Below, piece by piece: positions 1-9,246 of a stretch of DNA of 64,000 nucleotides. Each line of letters starts with the position of its first letter. The first letter of the stretch is position 1. This stretch comes from Deinococcus sp. QL22 (lineage in GTDB: Bacteria; Deinococcota; Deinococci; Deinococcales; Deinococcaceae): contig NZ_CP097150.1 in the NCBI RefSeq assembly GCF_023370075.1, forward strand, positions 372,001-436,000, given 5' to 3'. The notes under the pieces were generated by a model, which did not search any database, had not been told where the DNA came from, and worked only from the letters and a program-made list of their open reading frames with translations. The position numbers and the translations under genes are program-made.

Positions 1-82
1 TGAAATCTATTATTGTTGGTGCGCCTTTGCGAGCAGGTTGGGGGCAGTCTCTCCTTTCACTGTTGAGTACGACAAGGGAAGT

Positions 83-910
83 GTGACGAGCCTTAGCAGA
101 CGCGCCATTAACGTTGAGCAGCATTGGATCTCAAGCCAACTCGATTGGTTGGCCGCTGCCACCTTCCGTAGCGCAGACGAACCGGAAGCATATGTGCTGT
201 TTCTTCATCCCTGGACAAGTTGGAAGGACGAGCGCGATTATGCACATGTCAAACTCGCCCGAGACCTAGCGCAAGCCTTGTCCGTGGAGGCAGTGTTGTT
301 CGACCATCGCGGGCATGGGGAAAGTACTGGCTCATCAGCAAATGTGACAATGTCTGATTTTGTCGCGGACGTCCAACACGTACAGCAGTGGCTCCAACAA
401 CGCTCAGGCTCAAAAGCAACCATCGTCGTAGCGTCAGGAGTCGCAGCGGTCACTGCAGCTTCGGTAGCCTCGCTCATTAACGCGCAAGCGCTCGTCCTAC
501 TTTCGCCAAGCCTGCATGTTCCGCCGCGCCTGCTCGACCTTGCAGCGCGAACCCAAAGCGTTCGCGAGCTGCTGAAATTCGCCGAACGCGAGAACGACCT
601 CGCCTATGTGCGATCTGCCCTCCAGCGCTTGGGTGTGCTGCCAGACCACACGCTTGGCGAATTGTTCAATCCCGCTTTTCTCTTCGGCGTGCCTGATCCG
701 CTGAGTTACCTGGGACTTCCGCCGACGCTTGTGGTGACAGATGGCGAGTCGCCCTCATACGATGTGCACCTGCTGGCTTCGTGCGCGCTTCGTATCGCTG
801 ATATTCGTGGAGGCGGACTCAGTTTCCGACACCCCGACTGCCTTAGCGCTGTCAGCACAGCGATGCTGCAATTCTTCCAATCATTACGCTTCGCAGGAGA
901 CCTTATATGA
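83..910 (+). CDS. alpha/beta-hydrolase-like protein (nucleophile apparently lost)
   Basis: About 275 residues with an alpha/beta-hydrolase pattern: a FLHPW strand-loop near the N-terminus (oxyanion region) and DHRGHGESTG, typical of serine hydrolases of the lysophospholipase/exosortase-associated type. The strand that should carry G-x-S-x-G reads VVASGVAA, so Gly or Val occupies the expected nucleophile position; it may be non-catalytic or use another residue. I chose GTG at 83 (after AAGGGAAGT); TTG at 38 is also possible, and the frame stays open to the left edge, so the true start may lie outside. It overlaps the next gene by 4 bases and heads a five-gene operon with ligase and phosphopantetheinyl transferase, suggesting a thioesterase-like or structural role in a biosynthetic pathway. 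Family is fairly sure, function not. Confidence 0.75.
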   Translation: MTSLSRRAINVEQHWISSQLDWLAAATFRSADEPEAYVLFLHPWTSWKDERDYAHVKLARDLAQALSVEAVLFDHRGHGESTGSSANVTMSDFVADVQHVQQWLQQRSGSKATIVVASGVAAVTAASVASLINAQALVLLSPSLHVPPRLLDLAARTQSVRELLKFAERENDLAYVRSALQRLGVLPDHTLGELFNPAFLFGVPDPLSYLGLPPTLVVTDGESPSYDVHLLASCALRIADIRGGGLSFRHPDCLSAVSTAMLQFFQSLRFAGDLI

Positions 911-1815
911 GTGAACTAGCGCTAAGTGTTGTACTACCCGTTAGGGATCAACCTTTTCCACTCCAGATCACGCTTGAATGGTTAGCGCGCAGTCTCCCCC
1001 AAGCGAGCGAGGTTATCGTCGTCGACGACGGGTCTGCACTTCCTGCAAAGCATGTCGCCGCTGCGTTCGAACAGCGCATCAAACTCACGGTGCTTGAACT
1101 CCCAGGCTTGGGACGCGCGGCCGCCCGCAACGCCGGGTGGCGGACTGCCCGGGGCGTGCGCGTGCTGTTCAACGACGCTGACCGGCACCCTGCGCTCAGC
1201 GACCTCACGCCACACCTAACAGGCACTGGTGCCGTAGTGGGCCGACACCTTGAATTCTATTTCAGTCAGCCTGACCAGCATAGCTACGCCTTGCTCAACG
1301 ACTTTAACAGAGTACGTGGAAAAGCACGCGAACCAATTTACCCCCGACTTGTCCGCACAATGCTCTTTGACGAGGACGGAGAATCCCGTACTGGGATACC
1401 GTGGGCTGCCTTTCTCACGGGCAATGTTTCCGTCGAGCGTTCACGTTTGGCGGACATCGGTGGGTTCGACGAAGCCTTTACATCATGGGGAGTTGAGCAC
1501 TTCGAGTTAGGGTACCGCCTGCACGCAACTGGCTGCCCCTTTCGAGTCGCTTCGCAAGCGGTGAATTACCACATTGCCCACTCAAGGGAACCCAACTTCT
1601 ATCAGCAGCACATGCGTGAAAGCATGCTGTATTTTCAGCAAAAACATCGTGCGCCGGTTCTCGACGTGTTCGCGCGATTCCTCTTCGGAGAAGTACCGAT
1701 GCAAGACGTGGAGCGTGCTGCTCCACACCCAGGCCCTTGGCCTACGCTTCACCACGAAGATGTTCATTTTCTGGGCCTGCGCTCGCAAACTTTAGCGCGC
1801 ACCACGAGCCCATGA
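907..1815 (+). CDS. family 2 glycosyltransferase
   Basis: 302 residues with a GT-A fold. The N-terminus LSVVLPVRDQP followed by EVIVVDDGSA is the nucleotide-sugar binding strand with its acidic pair; GLGRAAARNAG and FNDAD supply the metal-binding DxD-like motif. The C-terminal part NVSVERSRLADIGGFDEAF with a following WGVEHFELGYRL matches the galactosyltransferase C-terminal domain, where W-G-x-E-D/H-x-E-L acts in catalysis. It starts with ATG overlapping the hydrolase stop and ends in an ATGA overlap with the ligase gene, so the genes are translationally coupled. It likely adds a sugar to the pathway product or carrier-bound intermediate; the acceptor cannot be read from sequence. No membrane segments seen. 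Confidence 0.9.
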   Translation: MSELALSVVLPVRDQPFPLQITLEWLARSLPQASEVIVVDDGSALPAKHVAAAFEQRIKLTVLELPGLGRAAARNAGWRTARGVRVLFNDADRHPALSDLTPHLTGTGAVVGRHLEFYFSQPDQHSYALLNDFNRVRGKAREPIYPRLVRTMLFDEDGESRTGIPWAAFLTGNVSVERSRLADIGGFDEAFTSWGVEHFELGYRLHATGCPFRVASQAVNYHIAHSREPNFYQQHMRESMLYFQQKHRAPVLDVFARFLFGEVPMQDVERAAPHPGPWPTLHHEDVHFLGLRSQTLARTTSP

Positions 1816-3170
1816 CTCCATCCTTGTCGGGGTTTCTCCACAAGGCGCTATCGCAACACTCCGAGCGTTCATTCAATGACGCTTGGACTTACGGCACATT
1901 GGCTTCTCATCTGGCCTGTTGGCCTACGGCCGCTACCTTAGACACTCCAAAGGCAGGAACCGCGATTGCCGTTCGCCTACCAGATCGACTCGACTTCACC
2001 CTAGCGGCGCTGGCAACACTTCATTCGGGCTGTATACCCGCATTGCTACACATGGATTTGCCTGAGTCGGCAATTGAGGAGCGACTCAAACGGGCCGGCA
2101 TCCATTTGCACGTGAAAGCGGGTAATTGGTGTGCGCTGCGCGGCAACGACCATGTGTCACACAACCTGGTCGAAAACACGGCATTGGTGGCCTGCACTTC
2201 CGGCACGACCGGTCTCGCTCGGTTTACCCAGCACAGTGCGGCGGGCGTTCTGGCTAATTTGCAAGGCATCCAAGAGTACTTAAACATTGGTACAGACGAC
2301 CACATGCTGGTGTTGCGAGAACCATCCTATCTATCAGTGTTTGTGGGTGAAATTCTGCTAGCTATCGCGCACGGCGCCCGACTCAGCTTCTCCCCTCGCC
2401 GCTTCACCCCTCATTTCTTTGTACAAACGGTGTTAAACGGCGGCGTTACTTGCCTGACCGCTACCGCGAGTGTTCTGCACGCACTGCTGCCCACCATTAA
2501 ACGAGAAGCGGCGCAGCTTAGGTCGCTCCGCTTTGTGCAGCTCCTCGGAGAGGGCGCATCTTTGGAGACTATCGAAGGTCTGGCGACGGCTCTGCCGGAT
2601 GCGGAAGTCATTCATGCCTACGGCCTGACCGAGGCGGGCCCTCGACTCACAGCTTGGTCATCACGAAAGCATCCTCGTGAACGTGCATGCGTAGGAGAAC
2701 CCATTTCCGGTGTGCACTTACGCGTACCTGACGCCGAAACCGGTGAATTGTGGGTTCATAGCAGCGCGATGATGCTAGGTTACGTGGGCGAGAGAGGGGC
2801 GTCACCAGACTGGCTGGCTACGCACGACTATGGCCGTGTTGATGAACGCGGGTTGGTTTTCGTGGAAGGCCGAACGGACGACATCATCAATCGGAGTGGC
2901 ATAAAGTTTATGCCTACGCAAATTGAGCAACTCCTTAATGAACATCCGGCAGTGCGCGCGAGTCTGATTCAGGCTCGTGGCATGGGTTATGGAATACGGT
3001 TACGCGCACTCATTGAGCTGGTTGAAGGCCAGCAGGTGCAACCCGATGAGTTGTTACGCTTCGTGCGTTACCGCTTGCCGAGCGCGATGTGGGTCGATGA
3101 CGTCGAATTCGTAACAGTCTTGCCATGTAAATCAAGCGGTAAGCTTGATCGCGCTGTCACTACGGCATGA
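1812..3170 (+). CDS. AMP-dependent acyl/aryl ligase
   Basis: About 452 residues of the adenylate-forming (ANL) superfamily. Core motifs are visible in order: CTSGTTGLARF (phosphate-binding loop; the usual Pro-Lys after TTG is altered), YGLTEAGPR (A5), YGRVDERG and EGRTDDIINRSGIK (hinge, A7/A8) and the end PCKSSGKLDR, carrying the catalytic Lys of A10. It is short for the family because the N-terminal lobe is reduced. ATG at 1812 overlaps the glycosyltransferase stop (ATGA); an upstream in-frame ATG at 1737 would overlap it by 79 bases and is less likely. With a phosphopantetheinyl transferase next door it probably activates a carboxylic acid and loads a carrier protein, which is not in the window and may lie to the left. 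Confidence 0.9.
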   Translation: MTPSLSGFLHKALSQHSERSFNDAWTYGTLASHLACWPTAATLDTPKAGTAIAVRLPDRLDFTLAALATLHSGCIPALLHMDLPESAIEERLKRAGIHLHVKAGNWCALRGNDHVSHNLVENTALVACTSGTTGLARFTQHSAAGVLANLQGIQEYLNIGTDDHMLVLREPSYLSVFVGEILLAIAHGARLSFSPRRFTPHFFVQTVLNGGVTCLTATASVLHALLPTIKREAAQLRSLRFVQLLGEGASLETIEGLATALPDAEVIHAYGLTEAGPRLTAWSSRKHPRERACVGEPISGVHLRVPDAETGELWVHSSAMMLGYVGERGASPDWLATHDYGRVDERGLVFVEGRTDDIINRSGIKFMPTQIEQLLNEHPAVRASLIQARGMGYGIRLRALIELVEGQQVQPDELLRFVRYRLPSAMWVDDVEFVTVLPCKSSGKLDRAVTTA

Positions 3171-3913
3171 GCGTTGACCCTCATCCCATAACCGTTTGGC
3201 ACGGATCGATCCGTGCGCTAGCAAGCCACGCTAAAGAAGTTGTTGATGGCGCGGAATGGGCTTATGCAAGCAGCCTGAAGTACCCACGCCACCGAGCAAC
3301 GGTACTCGCATCCCGAGCTGGATTCCGTCGAGTGGTCGCACAGTACGTAGCGGTGTCCCCCCAGCACCTCCAAGTCACACGCGTGTGCGGTACGTGCCAG
3401 CGCCCGCATGGCCCACCCAAGCTGCCTCATGCCGGTTACCCTGCCCTCTGGACATCGGTTTCGCACAGCGGTGACTGTTTGTTGATTGCCGTGAGTACCC
3501 TTGGGCCCATCGGAGTTGATGTGGAAGTTGTGAGAGCACGTCGAACCATTGCTGCAACTGCTGCGCGTTGCTTCACGCCTTCAGAACTCGCCGCTTGGGA
3601 GGAAGAGCCTCTCAAGGATCGTGAGCGCACGTTCTACCAGTATTGGACTGGGAAGGAAGCGGCCTTCAAGTTATACGGCTTGGTCAGTCATCCGCGTGAT
3701 ATTGAAGTCACGCTATCGCGGTGCGGGGCAGCATATGCCCGTGCTCCAGACGGGCATGACTGCTGGCCTTTGCTCTCCCTTGCCGTTGGATCCGTAAACG
3801 TCGCGCACCTGTGTGTGCCAAAGCAAAAGCATTATGAGGCTTTGCTTCAAACCAAATTCACGGCTGGTGCAGCAGGTACTACGATGAGCCCACTTCCTAT
3901 ACCTGTTTGTTAA
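3167..3913 (+). CDS. 4'-phosphopantetheinyl transferase (Sfp type)
   Basis: 248 residues. GVDVE (magnesium-binding Asp/Glu) and the later FYQYWTGKEAAFKLYG, the W-x-x-K-E-A-x-x-K signature, identify an Sfp-type transferase that moves phosphopantetheine from CoA to a carrier-protein serine. The N-terminal half carries the usual SLKYPRHRATVLASRAGFR segment and the TSVSHSGD strand. The start overlaps the ligase stop in an ATGA. Being embedded in the operon, it most likely activates a pathway carrier protein rather than acting as the general AcpS. Confidence 0.93.
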   Translation: MSVDPHPITVWHGSIRALASHAKEVVDGAEWAYASSLKYPRHRATVLASRAGFRRVVAQYVAVSPQHLQVTRVCGTCQRPHGPPKLPHAGYPALWTSVSHSGDCLLIAVSTLGPIGVDVEVVRARRTIAATAARCFTPSELAAWEEEPLKDRERTFYQYWTGKEAAFKLYGLVSHPRDIEVTLSRCGAAYARAPDGHDCWPLLSLAVGSVNVAHLCVPKQKHYEALLQTKFTAGAAGTTMSPLPIPVC

Positions 3914-3923
3914 GAGGTTTCCA

Positions 3924-5579
3924 TTGAAGTCATCAGGTAGCAACTTCTCAACGTCGAGTTTCAGTCATCAACTGCAAGAAAATGTCGCTGTGGACGTGCT
4001 GGTGATCGGCAGTGGCCCGGTAGGGTCAACCTATTCAAGAATAATTACCGAAGCGAGGCCGAATGCTTCGGTTCTGATGATTGATGCCGGTCCAGCCCTT
4101 ACCAAGACGCCTGGCCTTCACCTGAGCAATTTGTATGACGATGTCGAACGTGTGCGGCTGCAAGTCCTTTCGCAAGGTTCATCGCAATTTCGTTATCGCT
4201 TGCGGCAGTGGGCGGAGCGAGCATCGCCCCAAGCACTTGAAGCAACGAACGAAGCGCGCGCGTCGTTGCTCGGCTTTCCCGGTACGTATCTGACGAACAC
4301 CTCCAACTCAGCGTCCAGTAAGAATTGCTTTCCAGCAGCGAGTCACTCAACCAACGTTGGAGGTATGGGTGTTCATTGGACCTGCGCTTGCCCGCGCCCC
4401 AGCTCTGGAGAACGCGCGTCGTTTATTGCCCAGCAAGACTGGAATCGGGCCTTAGCCAAAGCAGAGGCCTTGCTCAGTGTTACAACACGCGCCTACCTAG
4501 CCAATCCTGTTGGGCTCGCCATTTTAAAGAAATTGGGTGAGATTTATAACCCAAATTTGCTGCCCGAGCAAGAAGTCCAACCTATGCCGCTTGCCTGTGA
4601 ACTCGTCGACGAAGATCGCCGGGCCTGGTCGGGCCCTGAGACCGTGCTAGGCCGCTTGGCCACGGCAGAGCACCCAAACTTCAGCTTGCGAAGCGAGACC
4701 GTGTGTCGTGAGCTTATAACAACCAATGGAAAAGTGACGGGCGCGGTCTTGGAATATCGACCGACAAAGCGTAGGTACATCGTGCCTGTAGGACTCGTGA
4801 TTGTCGCTGCCGACGCGTTACGAACTCCTCAGCTTCTCTGGGCCTCTGGAATTCGACCTGCGGCTTTGGGTCACTACCTTAACGATCACCCGATGGTCAC
4901 AGCTACAGTCGTTCTTAAGGAAGAGTTCGGAGTTGTTGCTGGCGGCGCTTTACCAAGGCAGATCGACGATCAGTCGTCGCCTGGAGAACGCGTCAGCGAC
5001 AATGATCCCTTTTACGGCGTCTACTGGATACCATTTGACGCTCACAAACATCCTTACCACGGACAAGTCATGCTCAAGGCATCGTCCCTTGTTGACGCCG
5101 TGGACACCCAAGGCCGCCAACTCGTGGGGTTGAGTTGGTATTGCACTAAGCAACCAAGCTTCGAGAATTACCTTCAATTCTCAGAGATCGAAACAGATTT
5201 CCTCGGCTTGCCGAAAATTACAATCCATTATAAGTTGACTGACCTTGACTTGAAAGCAATCGAAGGCGCCAAGCAAGATGTGGACCATGCAGCTGGACTG
5301 CTAGGAAAGTATGTCGACGGTGGAGTGCCAACTGCAATGCCGGTGGGCATGTCCTTACATTACCAAGGTACGATACGAATGGGCCCAATCAACGACGGAA
5401 CTTCGGTGTGTGACTCGCGCTCTAAGGTGTGGGGGTTTGACAACCTATATGTTGGTGGCAACGGTGTGATTTCAACTGCGACCGCCTGCAATCCGACCTT
5501 GACTAGCGTAGCGTTGGCTGTGTTAGCAAGCGAAGACGTTGTTTCAAGGCTACCCCATAATGCAGAGATACCCTATTAG
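3924..5579 (+). CDS. GMC flavoprotein oxidoreductase, pyranose-2-oxidase-like
   Basis: 551 residues. The N-terminal dinucleotide fold VDVLVIGSGPVGSTY (about 23-37) with LMIDAG binds FAD. GGMGVHWTCACP (about 147-158) closely resembles the pyranose 2-oxidase motif in which the His (here His151) holds FAD covalently through the T/V-H-W-T box. The C-terminus has HYQGTIRMG and ATACNPTLTSVALA, the GMC catalytic His/Asn region. TTG at 3924 is used because AGAGG lies seven bases upstream. It probably oxidises a sugar hydroxyl, perhaps the sugar added by the neighbouring glycosyltransferase (inference). Last gene of the operon, 10 bases after the transferase gene; no strong terminator seen after it. 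Confidence 0.9.
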   Translation: MKSSGSNFSTSSFSHQLQENVAVDVLVIGSGPVGSTYSRIITEARPNASVLMIDAGPALTKTPGLHLSNLYDDVERVRLQVLSQGSSQFRYRLRQWAERASPQALEATNEARASLLGFPGTYLTNTSNSASSKNCFPAASHSTNVGGMGVHWTCACPRPSSGERASFIAQQDWNRALAKAEALLSVTTRAYLANPVGLAILKKLGEIYNPNLLPEQEVQPMPLACELVDEDRRAWSGPETVLGRLATAEHPNFSLRSETVCRELITTNGKVTGAVLEYRPTKRRYIVPVGLVIVAADALRTPQLLWASGIRPAALGHYLNDHPMVTATVVLKEEFGVVAGGALPRQIDDQSSPGERVSDNDPFYGVYWIPFDAHKHPYHGQVMLKASSLVDAVDTQGRQLVGLSWYCTKQPSFENYLQFSEIETDFLGLPKITIHYKLTDLDLKAIEGAKQDVDHAAGLLGKYVDGGVPTAMPVGMSLHYQGTIRMGPINDGTSVCDSRSKVWGFDNLYVGGNGVISTATACNPTLTSVALAVLASEDVVSRLPHNAEIPY

Positions 5580-5792
5580 TTTGAAGTCACTCTAATTCTT
5601 AATCTCAGCAAGGGACACTTTAAGGAAAATGGCGTGATTTGCGGCGACTCTGGCGGCGCTCCGTTCGCCTGACATCCCGCAACTCCATAGATCTCGTGTC
5701 CCGTTGCTGACTCAAAACCTGGACAAGGAATCCCAGATCCGGTGGATTGCCCTCAAATCCGATTAGCAGCCCTGTCCAAGCTTTGTGCGTCT
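5580..5792. other. intergenic stretch with no supported gene
   Basis: No RNA or clear hairpin terminator seen. A 60-codon minus-strand frame (5620-5802) has an Arg-rich end and a vaguely transposase-tail look, but I cannot assign it. Confidence 0.4.
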
Positions 5793-6455
5793 TCAGGTGC
5801 AACCACTACACAAAATGATGTGGGTCAATTGATCCCAGCGCAGCAGTAGGCGGGCGGCCTTGTCCTGAAGGAAGAGGCCTCGCAAGGCCGCCCGGTAAAC
5901 GAGGGTGTGGGGGTGGTCGTCGGCTTCCGGCACCACATGTGCGGGATCGGCGAGAAATTGGTGTTCGGGCTGCAAGGCGCGCGCGGCGGGCGTGAGGTGC
6001 TGAGCGAGCTGATTGACCTCGTGTAAGGCGGGCACGATGCGGGTGTGCGGGGTGGGTGGAGGTGTGGGGCTGGGGATCAGGGTGGCGGTGGTGTGCTGCC
6101 AGGTGAGTGGGAGCATGGCCTGGATAAAGCGGCGCTCGGCGAGCTGCTGGAGCTGGGTGCGCGTGATGACGTGATGGGCCACGAGGTGATCAAGCGCTTG
6201 GGTCAGCGAATGGCTGGCCTCCTGAGCCTCAATGAGGGCCACCGGGTGGACACCGTGGTGGGTCAGGGTGGTGTTCCAGTGTGGGACGAACGGACTGCGG
6301 ACGCCGATGACGTTCGGGCCGTTCAGGGAGAGGGTGGTGTTCAGGGCAGGGTGGTCGAAGCGGAGTTTGAGGAAATAGTGCCTGACCTGTTGGGTGGCGT
6401 GCCGGACGGCGTGCAGGGGGTTGAGCTGGGTGGGCGGTGGGCTGAGGGTGGTCAT
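5793..6455 (-). CDS. hypothetical protein, His/Thr/Pro-rich
   Basis: About 220 residues, unusually rich in His, Thr, Gln and Pro. A central segment VITRTQLQQLAERRFIQAML and later YRAALRGLFLQDKAARLLLRW resemble helical pieces of PATAN/DUF4388-like or winged-helix proteins common in Deinococcus, but the match is weak. The frame extends to 6554; I prefer ATG 6455 because the upstream part is Pro-rich and low in conservation-like features. The opposite strand also holds a 150-codon open frame here, which I treat as a shadow. Function unknown. Confidence 0.6.
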   Translation of the reverse strand: MTTLSPPPTQLNPLHAVRHATQQVRHYFLKLRFDHPALNTTLSLNGPNVIGVRSPFVPHWNTTLTHHGVHPVALIEAQEASHSLTQALDHLVAHHVITRTQLQQLAERRFIQAMLPLTWQHTTATLIPSPTPPPTPHTRIVPALHEVNQLAQHLTPAARALQPEHQFLADPAHVVPEADDHPHTLVYRAALRGLFLQDKAARLLLRWDQLTHIILCSGCT

Positions 6456-6637
6456 GTCTTCAGGATGAGGGGGCTGGGGGTGACGCGGGTCAAGTGACCT
6501 GTCTGTGATGGGCGGCATGGTCTGAAACATTTCGGTGTGGAGGAGGGTGGGCAAGAAAACGGGTCAAGAACATGTTCTCCCGGATGCCTGACTCCGACAG
6601 GAGCTGTCCGCCCGTGCAAAGTTCATTGAGCCTGGGT

Positions 6638-7333
6638 TCAACGCACCGGGACATCTGGAAAGGTGATGTTGCCCACCGTCACCGTTGCCCGTCCATTGGT
6701 CACTGGCTGATTTTGGAGTTGGAGAGCTGTGGCTGGATAGGACAGCGCCTGTCCGTCAACCGTGCCTTTGGCGTTGCTCGGGAACAGCAGGACGTAGCAG
6801 GTGGCCGTGGCACCAGCCGCGTAGCATCCTGGCACCGACGCCACAAAGTCCCGGTTCTGCCAGCGGACACTCTTGCGCCACAGGGTCTGGCCGGGCAAAC
6901 TTGAGACGACCTGTGGCGCGTTCTGAATGGGCACAGCCTTGAAGACGACTCTTGAGTTTGCGCTGATGGTCAGTACCGTGATGACATTCACTTTCAAGGG
7001 GAACTTGAAGAAAATCGAGTACGGCACTTCAATGTTGCCTTTGGGCACCTCCACAGCACCGATACCATCAAGCACCTTCCCCGACGATTCCGCGTGATCT
7101 CCGGGGACGACGACGCCCGTGGACGTGGTGGCGGTTCAGTCTGCGGCATTCAAAAATGGCCTGTTCTGATATTGACTTTGCAAGGCGAACGTACAGCGCA
7201 CCAGACTGTTGTCGAGCCGTGTGCAGGCTTTCAGGGTATACGTTAAGCCGCCTGGCGCTTTGACAGTTTGCGCGCCAGCGGAAGAGGTCACCCCAGCAGT
7301 CAGAGCCAGAAGCAGTGTAAATTGTCGTTGCAT
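6638..7333 (-). pseudogene. secreted hypothetical protein broken by in-frame TGA
   Basis: Codons from ATG 7333 give a clear Sec signal peptide (MQRQFTLLLALTAG...AGAQ) and continue to a TGA at 7136-7138. The same frame resumes directly and runs on to 6638, with GTG 7075 as an in-frame internal codon, so the two open frames are halves of one gene of about 230 codons. A single base change explains the break; a sequencing error cannot be excluded. A TACACT box lies six bases before the ATG (leaderless-type promoter). The family is unknown; the product would be a small exported protein with two Cys pairs. Confidence 0.75.
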
Positions 7334-7419
7334 ACCGTCAGTGTACGGGCGAGGCCAGACCAGCGGTGCAACGCTCGCGGGTATCTGCGAATGCAGTTCT
7401 GGACAGTAGGGGGAGTTCC

Positions 7420-8127
7420 ATGACCAAGAAGATCCCAGCCAAGTTTTCCCGCGTGCACGTGGTGCACGAGCACATCCTGGAGATCTTGGACGGCCCCGTG
7501 CTGAACGTGCGCTTCGGCCGGGGAATGCCGGACGGGCATCACCGCGACCTGACGCTCACCGCACGCGCCTACCGCGCGGTGGTCGCCACCACTGAGACCA
7601 CTGAGGTGCTCTCCCCCTGTGGGCACGAGAGGCCACGCTTTGATCTCAGCCCAGCCTTTCAGCAACTGCTGGCGCAGGTTGGCCCGCAGTTCCCGCGCAG
7701 TCGGCTGTGCCCCCACTGCCAGCAGCACCCGCATCGCGCGGCCCTGGTGCGCGTGGCCCATCAGGAGGATGAGGCTGCCGACCTGCAACTGGCGTCTGAT
7801 TGGGGTGCGATGACCAAAGGGGAACGTGAGCTCGCCCGCCCGCTCCTGGAGCCGCTGCGCGGGCACGTCCCTGGGCTCCCGGATGTGGCGGGCTGGATCA
7901 CGCTGACCCCCCAGGAACGCCGGCAGATCGCGCTGGCCGGGGAGGCGTTCGCGGAGGTACTCGGCCTGACCTTCCGTGAACTGTTGAGTCTGAAACCCAC
8001 TCCGGCGCCCACCATCACAACGGCGGGGTTGAAGCGGCTGAAGGCCACACCACAGGAGAAAGCCCGCCGCGCCCAACGCCGAGACGACGCGGCCTACCGA
8101 CGCGAACTGGAACGGCAGCGCGGTTGA
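7420..8127 (+). CDS. hypothetical protein with Cys/His zinc-like motif
   Basis: About 235 residues. I start at ATG 7420 because GGGGGAG stands a few bases upstream; an earlier ATG at 7366 has no such site. A pair CGHERP ... CPHCQQHPH (about residues 67 and 103) could bind zinc. The C-terminus is strongly basic (KARRAQRRDDAAYRRELERQRG), suggesting nucleic-acid contact. No family recognised. It stands alone between minus-strand genes. Confidence 0.65.
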   Translation: MTKKIPAKFSRVHVVHEHILEILDGPVLNVRFGRGMPDGHHRDLTLTARAYRAVVATTETTEVLSPCGHERPRFDLSPAFQQLLAQVGPQFPRSRLCPHCQQHPHRAALVRVAHQEDEAADLQLASDWGAMTKGERELARPLLEPLRGHVPGLPDVAGWITLTPQERRQIALAGEAFAEVLGLTFRELLSLKPTPAPTITTAGLKRLKATPQEKARRAQRRDDAAYRRELERQRG

Positions 8128-8244
8128 CGCCGCTCAGTCCGCAACAGTCCGATGACAACTTCTGGTCAGGCCCTTGGGGTCAGGCTTTTCTCATTGGGTA
8201 TTGAAGCGGAAGTTGATCTTCTGGCGAGGTTGTCCTCGCCCTCT

Positions 8245-9195
8245 TCAGCATTCCCAGCATTGCAGGCGCCCTCCCAGACTGCTGCGGCCGATCAGGGCGG
8301 TCAAGGCCCACGCATTCAGTTCAGGTGGGCGCAATCGCTTCTGTAAGCAGCGGGTCAATTGAGTTCGTGTTCCAAATTGTGAACGTCCAGTCTGCGTGGT
8401 GATCCAGTGCAAATCATCAACCCAAAGGTTGGACAGCAGCACTTCGGAGTCAAAGGCAGGGTTGGGATTGAGGCCAGGTTCACGCAGGAACTCCACGAAT
8501 TCATGGTCTCCCGCGAGGAGAGCGATGCCCCAACGAGCGGGAGCGAGCTTCAAGGCCTGTTGCACGTGGTTGGCCGTCACTGCCAGGACATACCGATGAA
8601 ATTGGTGTTCATAGATCGGTTGCTGACGAACGAATTGAGTCAGGGTGTCTTGTGCGGTCTTGATTTCAAATCCGTGGGTCTCTGCACCGGAGAGCACCAC
8701 GAGATCAGCTCGGCCCTGAGCGGCCTGCCCTGCGGCGTCGGTTGGCCCCCAGATGGCCAGTTCCCGGAGGGCATAGCCGTGCTGGAATCGGCCGGTCAGA
8801 CTGCGCGCGGCTCGCTCTTCGTCGAGGCCCCGTTCGAGGACGTTGCGCGGGCGATAGATGCGGAATTCCAGTCCTGATGGAAGGCGGTATTTGCCTTGAC
8901 CGAGCGATTCTGGTGTGCCTTCGTGACGCGCTTGAGCGAAGGCTTGGGCTGCGGCCGCTTGATCTAAGACCTGAGAGGCCTCGCGTTCCTCGATGACGCC
9001 CCACTTCACCGGCCGGGCGTATTTGATGTACCACTGAGGCAGCGGGGAATCCTCCACCCGTTGTTGACGTTGGGCCAACGCACTTTGCGCCTGTGCTTCT
9101 CGTGTGGCACGTGCCACTTGGGCTTGCGCCGCCTGCGCTTCTGCGACACGCTGAGCTTGAAGGGCTTCTCGTTTGGTGCGCTTGAGTTTGGCCAT
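8245..9195 (-). CDS. sce7726-like / PD-(D/E)XK nuclease-like protein
   Basis: 316 residues. The first 50 residues are an Ala/Gln/Arg-rich coiled-coil-like helix. Around 140-200 sits RELAIWGPTD...GRADLVVL...HGFEIKTAQDTL with Asp164, Glu177 and Lys179, the D...E-x-K arrangement of restriction-like nucleases, and the surroundings (EIK, a following YEHQFHRYVLAVT) resemble the sce7726 family, often found in mobile or defence contexts. It lies downstream of a 61-codon gene and near a HEPN protein and an Mrr-like fragment. The nuclease fold is inferred from motifs only. Confidence 0.7.
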   Translation of the reverse strand: MAKLKRTKREALQAQRVAEAQAAQAQVARATREAQAQSALAQRQQRVEDSPLPQWYIKYARPVKWGVIEEREASQVLDQAAAAQAFAQARHEGTPESLGQGKYRLPSGLEFRIYRPRNVLERGLDEERAARSLTGRFQHGYALRELAIWGPTDAAGQAAQGRADLVVLSGAETHGFEIKTAQDTLTQFVRQQPIYEHQFHRYVLAVTANHVQQALKLAPARWGIALLAGDHEFVEFLREPGLNPNPAFDSEVLLSNLWVDDLHWITTQTGRSQFGTRTQLTRCLQKRLRPPELNAWALTALIGRSSLGGRLQCWEC

Positions 9196-9246
9196 ACCCG
9201 TGAGGATGGCACGGCCCCTCGGGTTCGTTGGGCGAATCCCTTTTTC

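Noticed and set aside
6045..6497. 150-codon plus-strand frame, Gly/Asp/Glu-rich
   Set aside because: Composition is that of the reverse complement of the His/Thr-rich gene on the minus strand.
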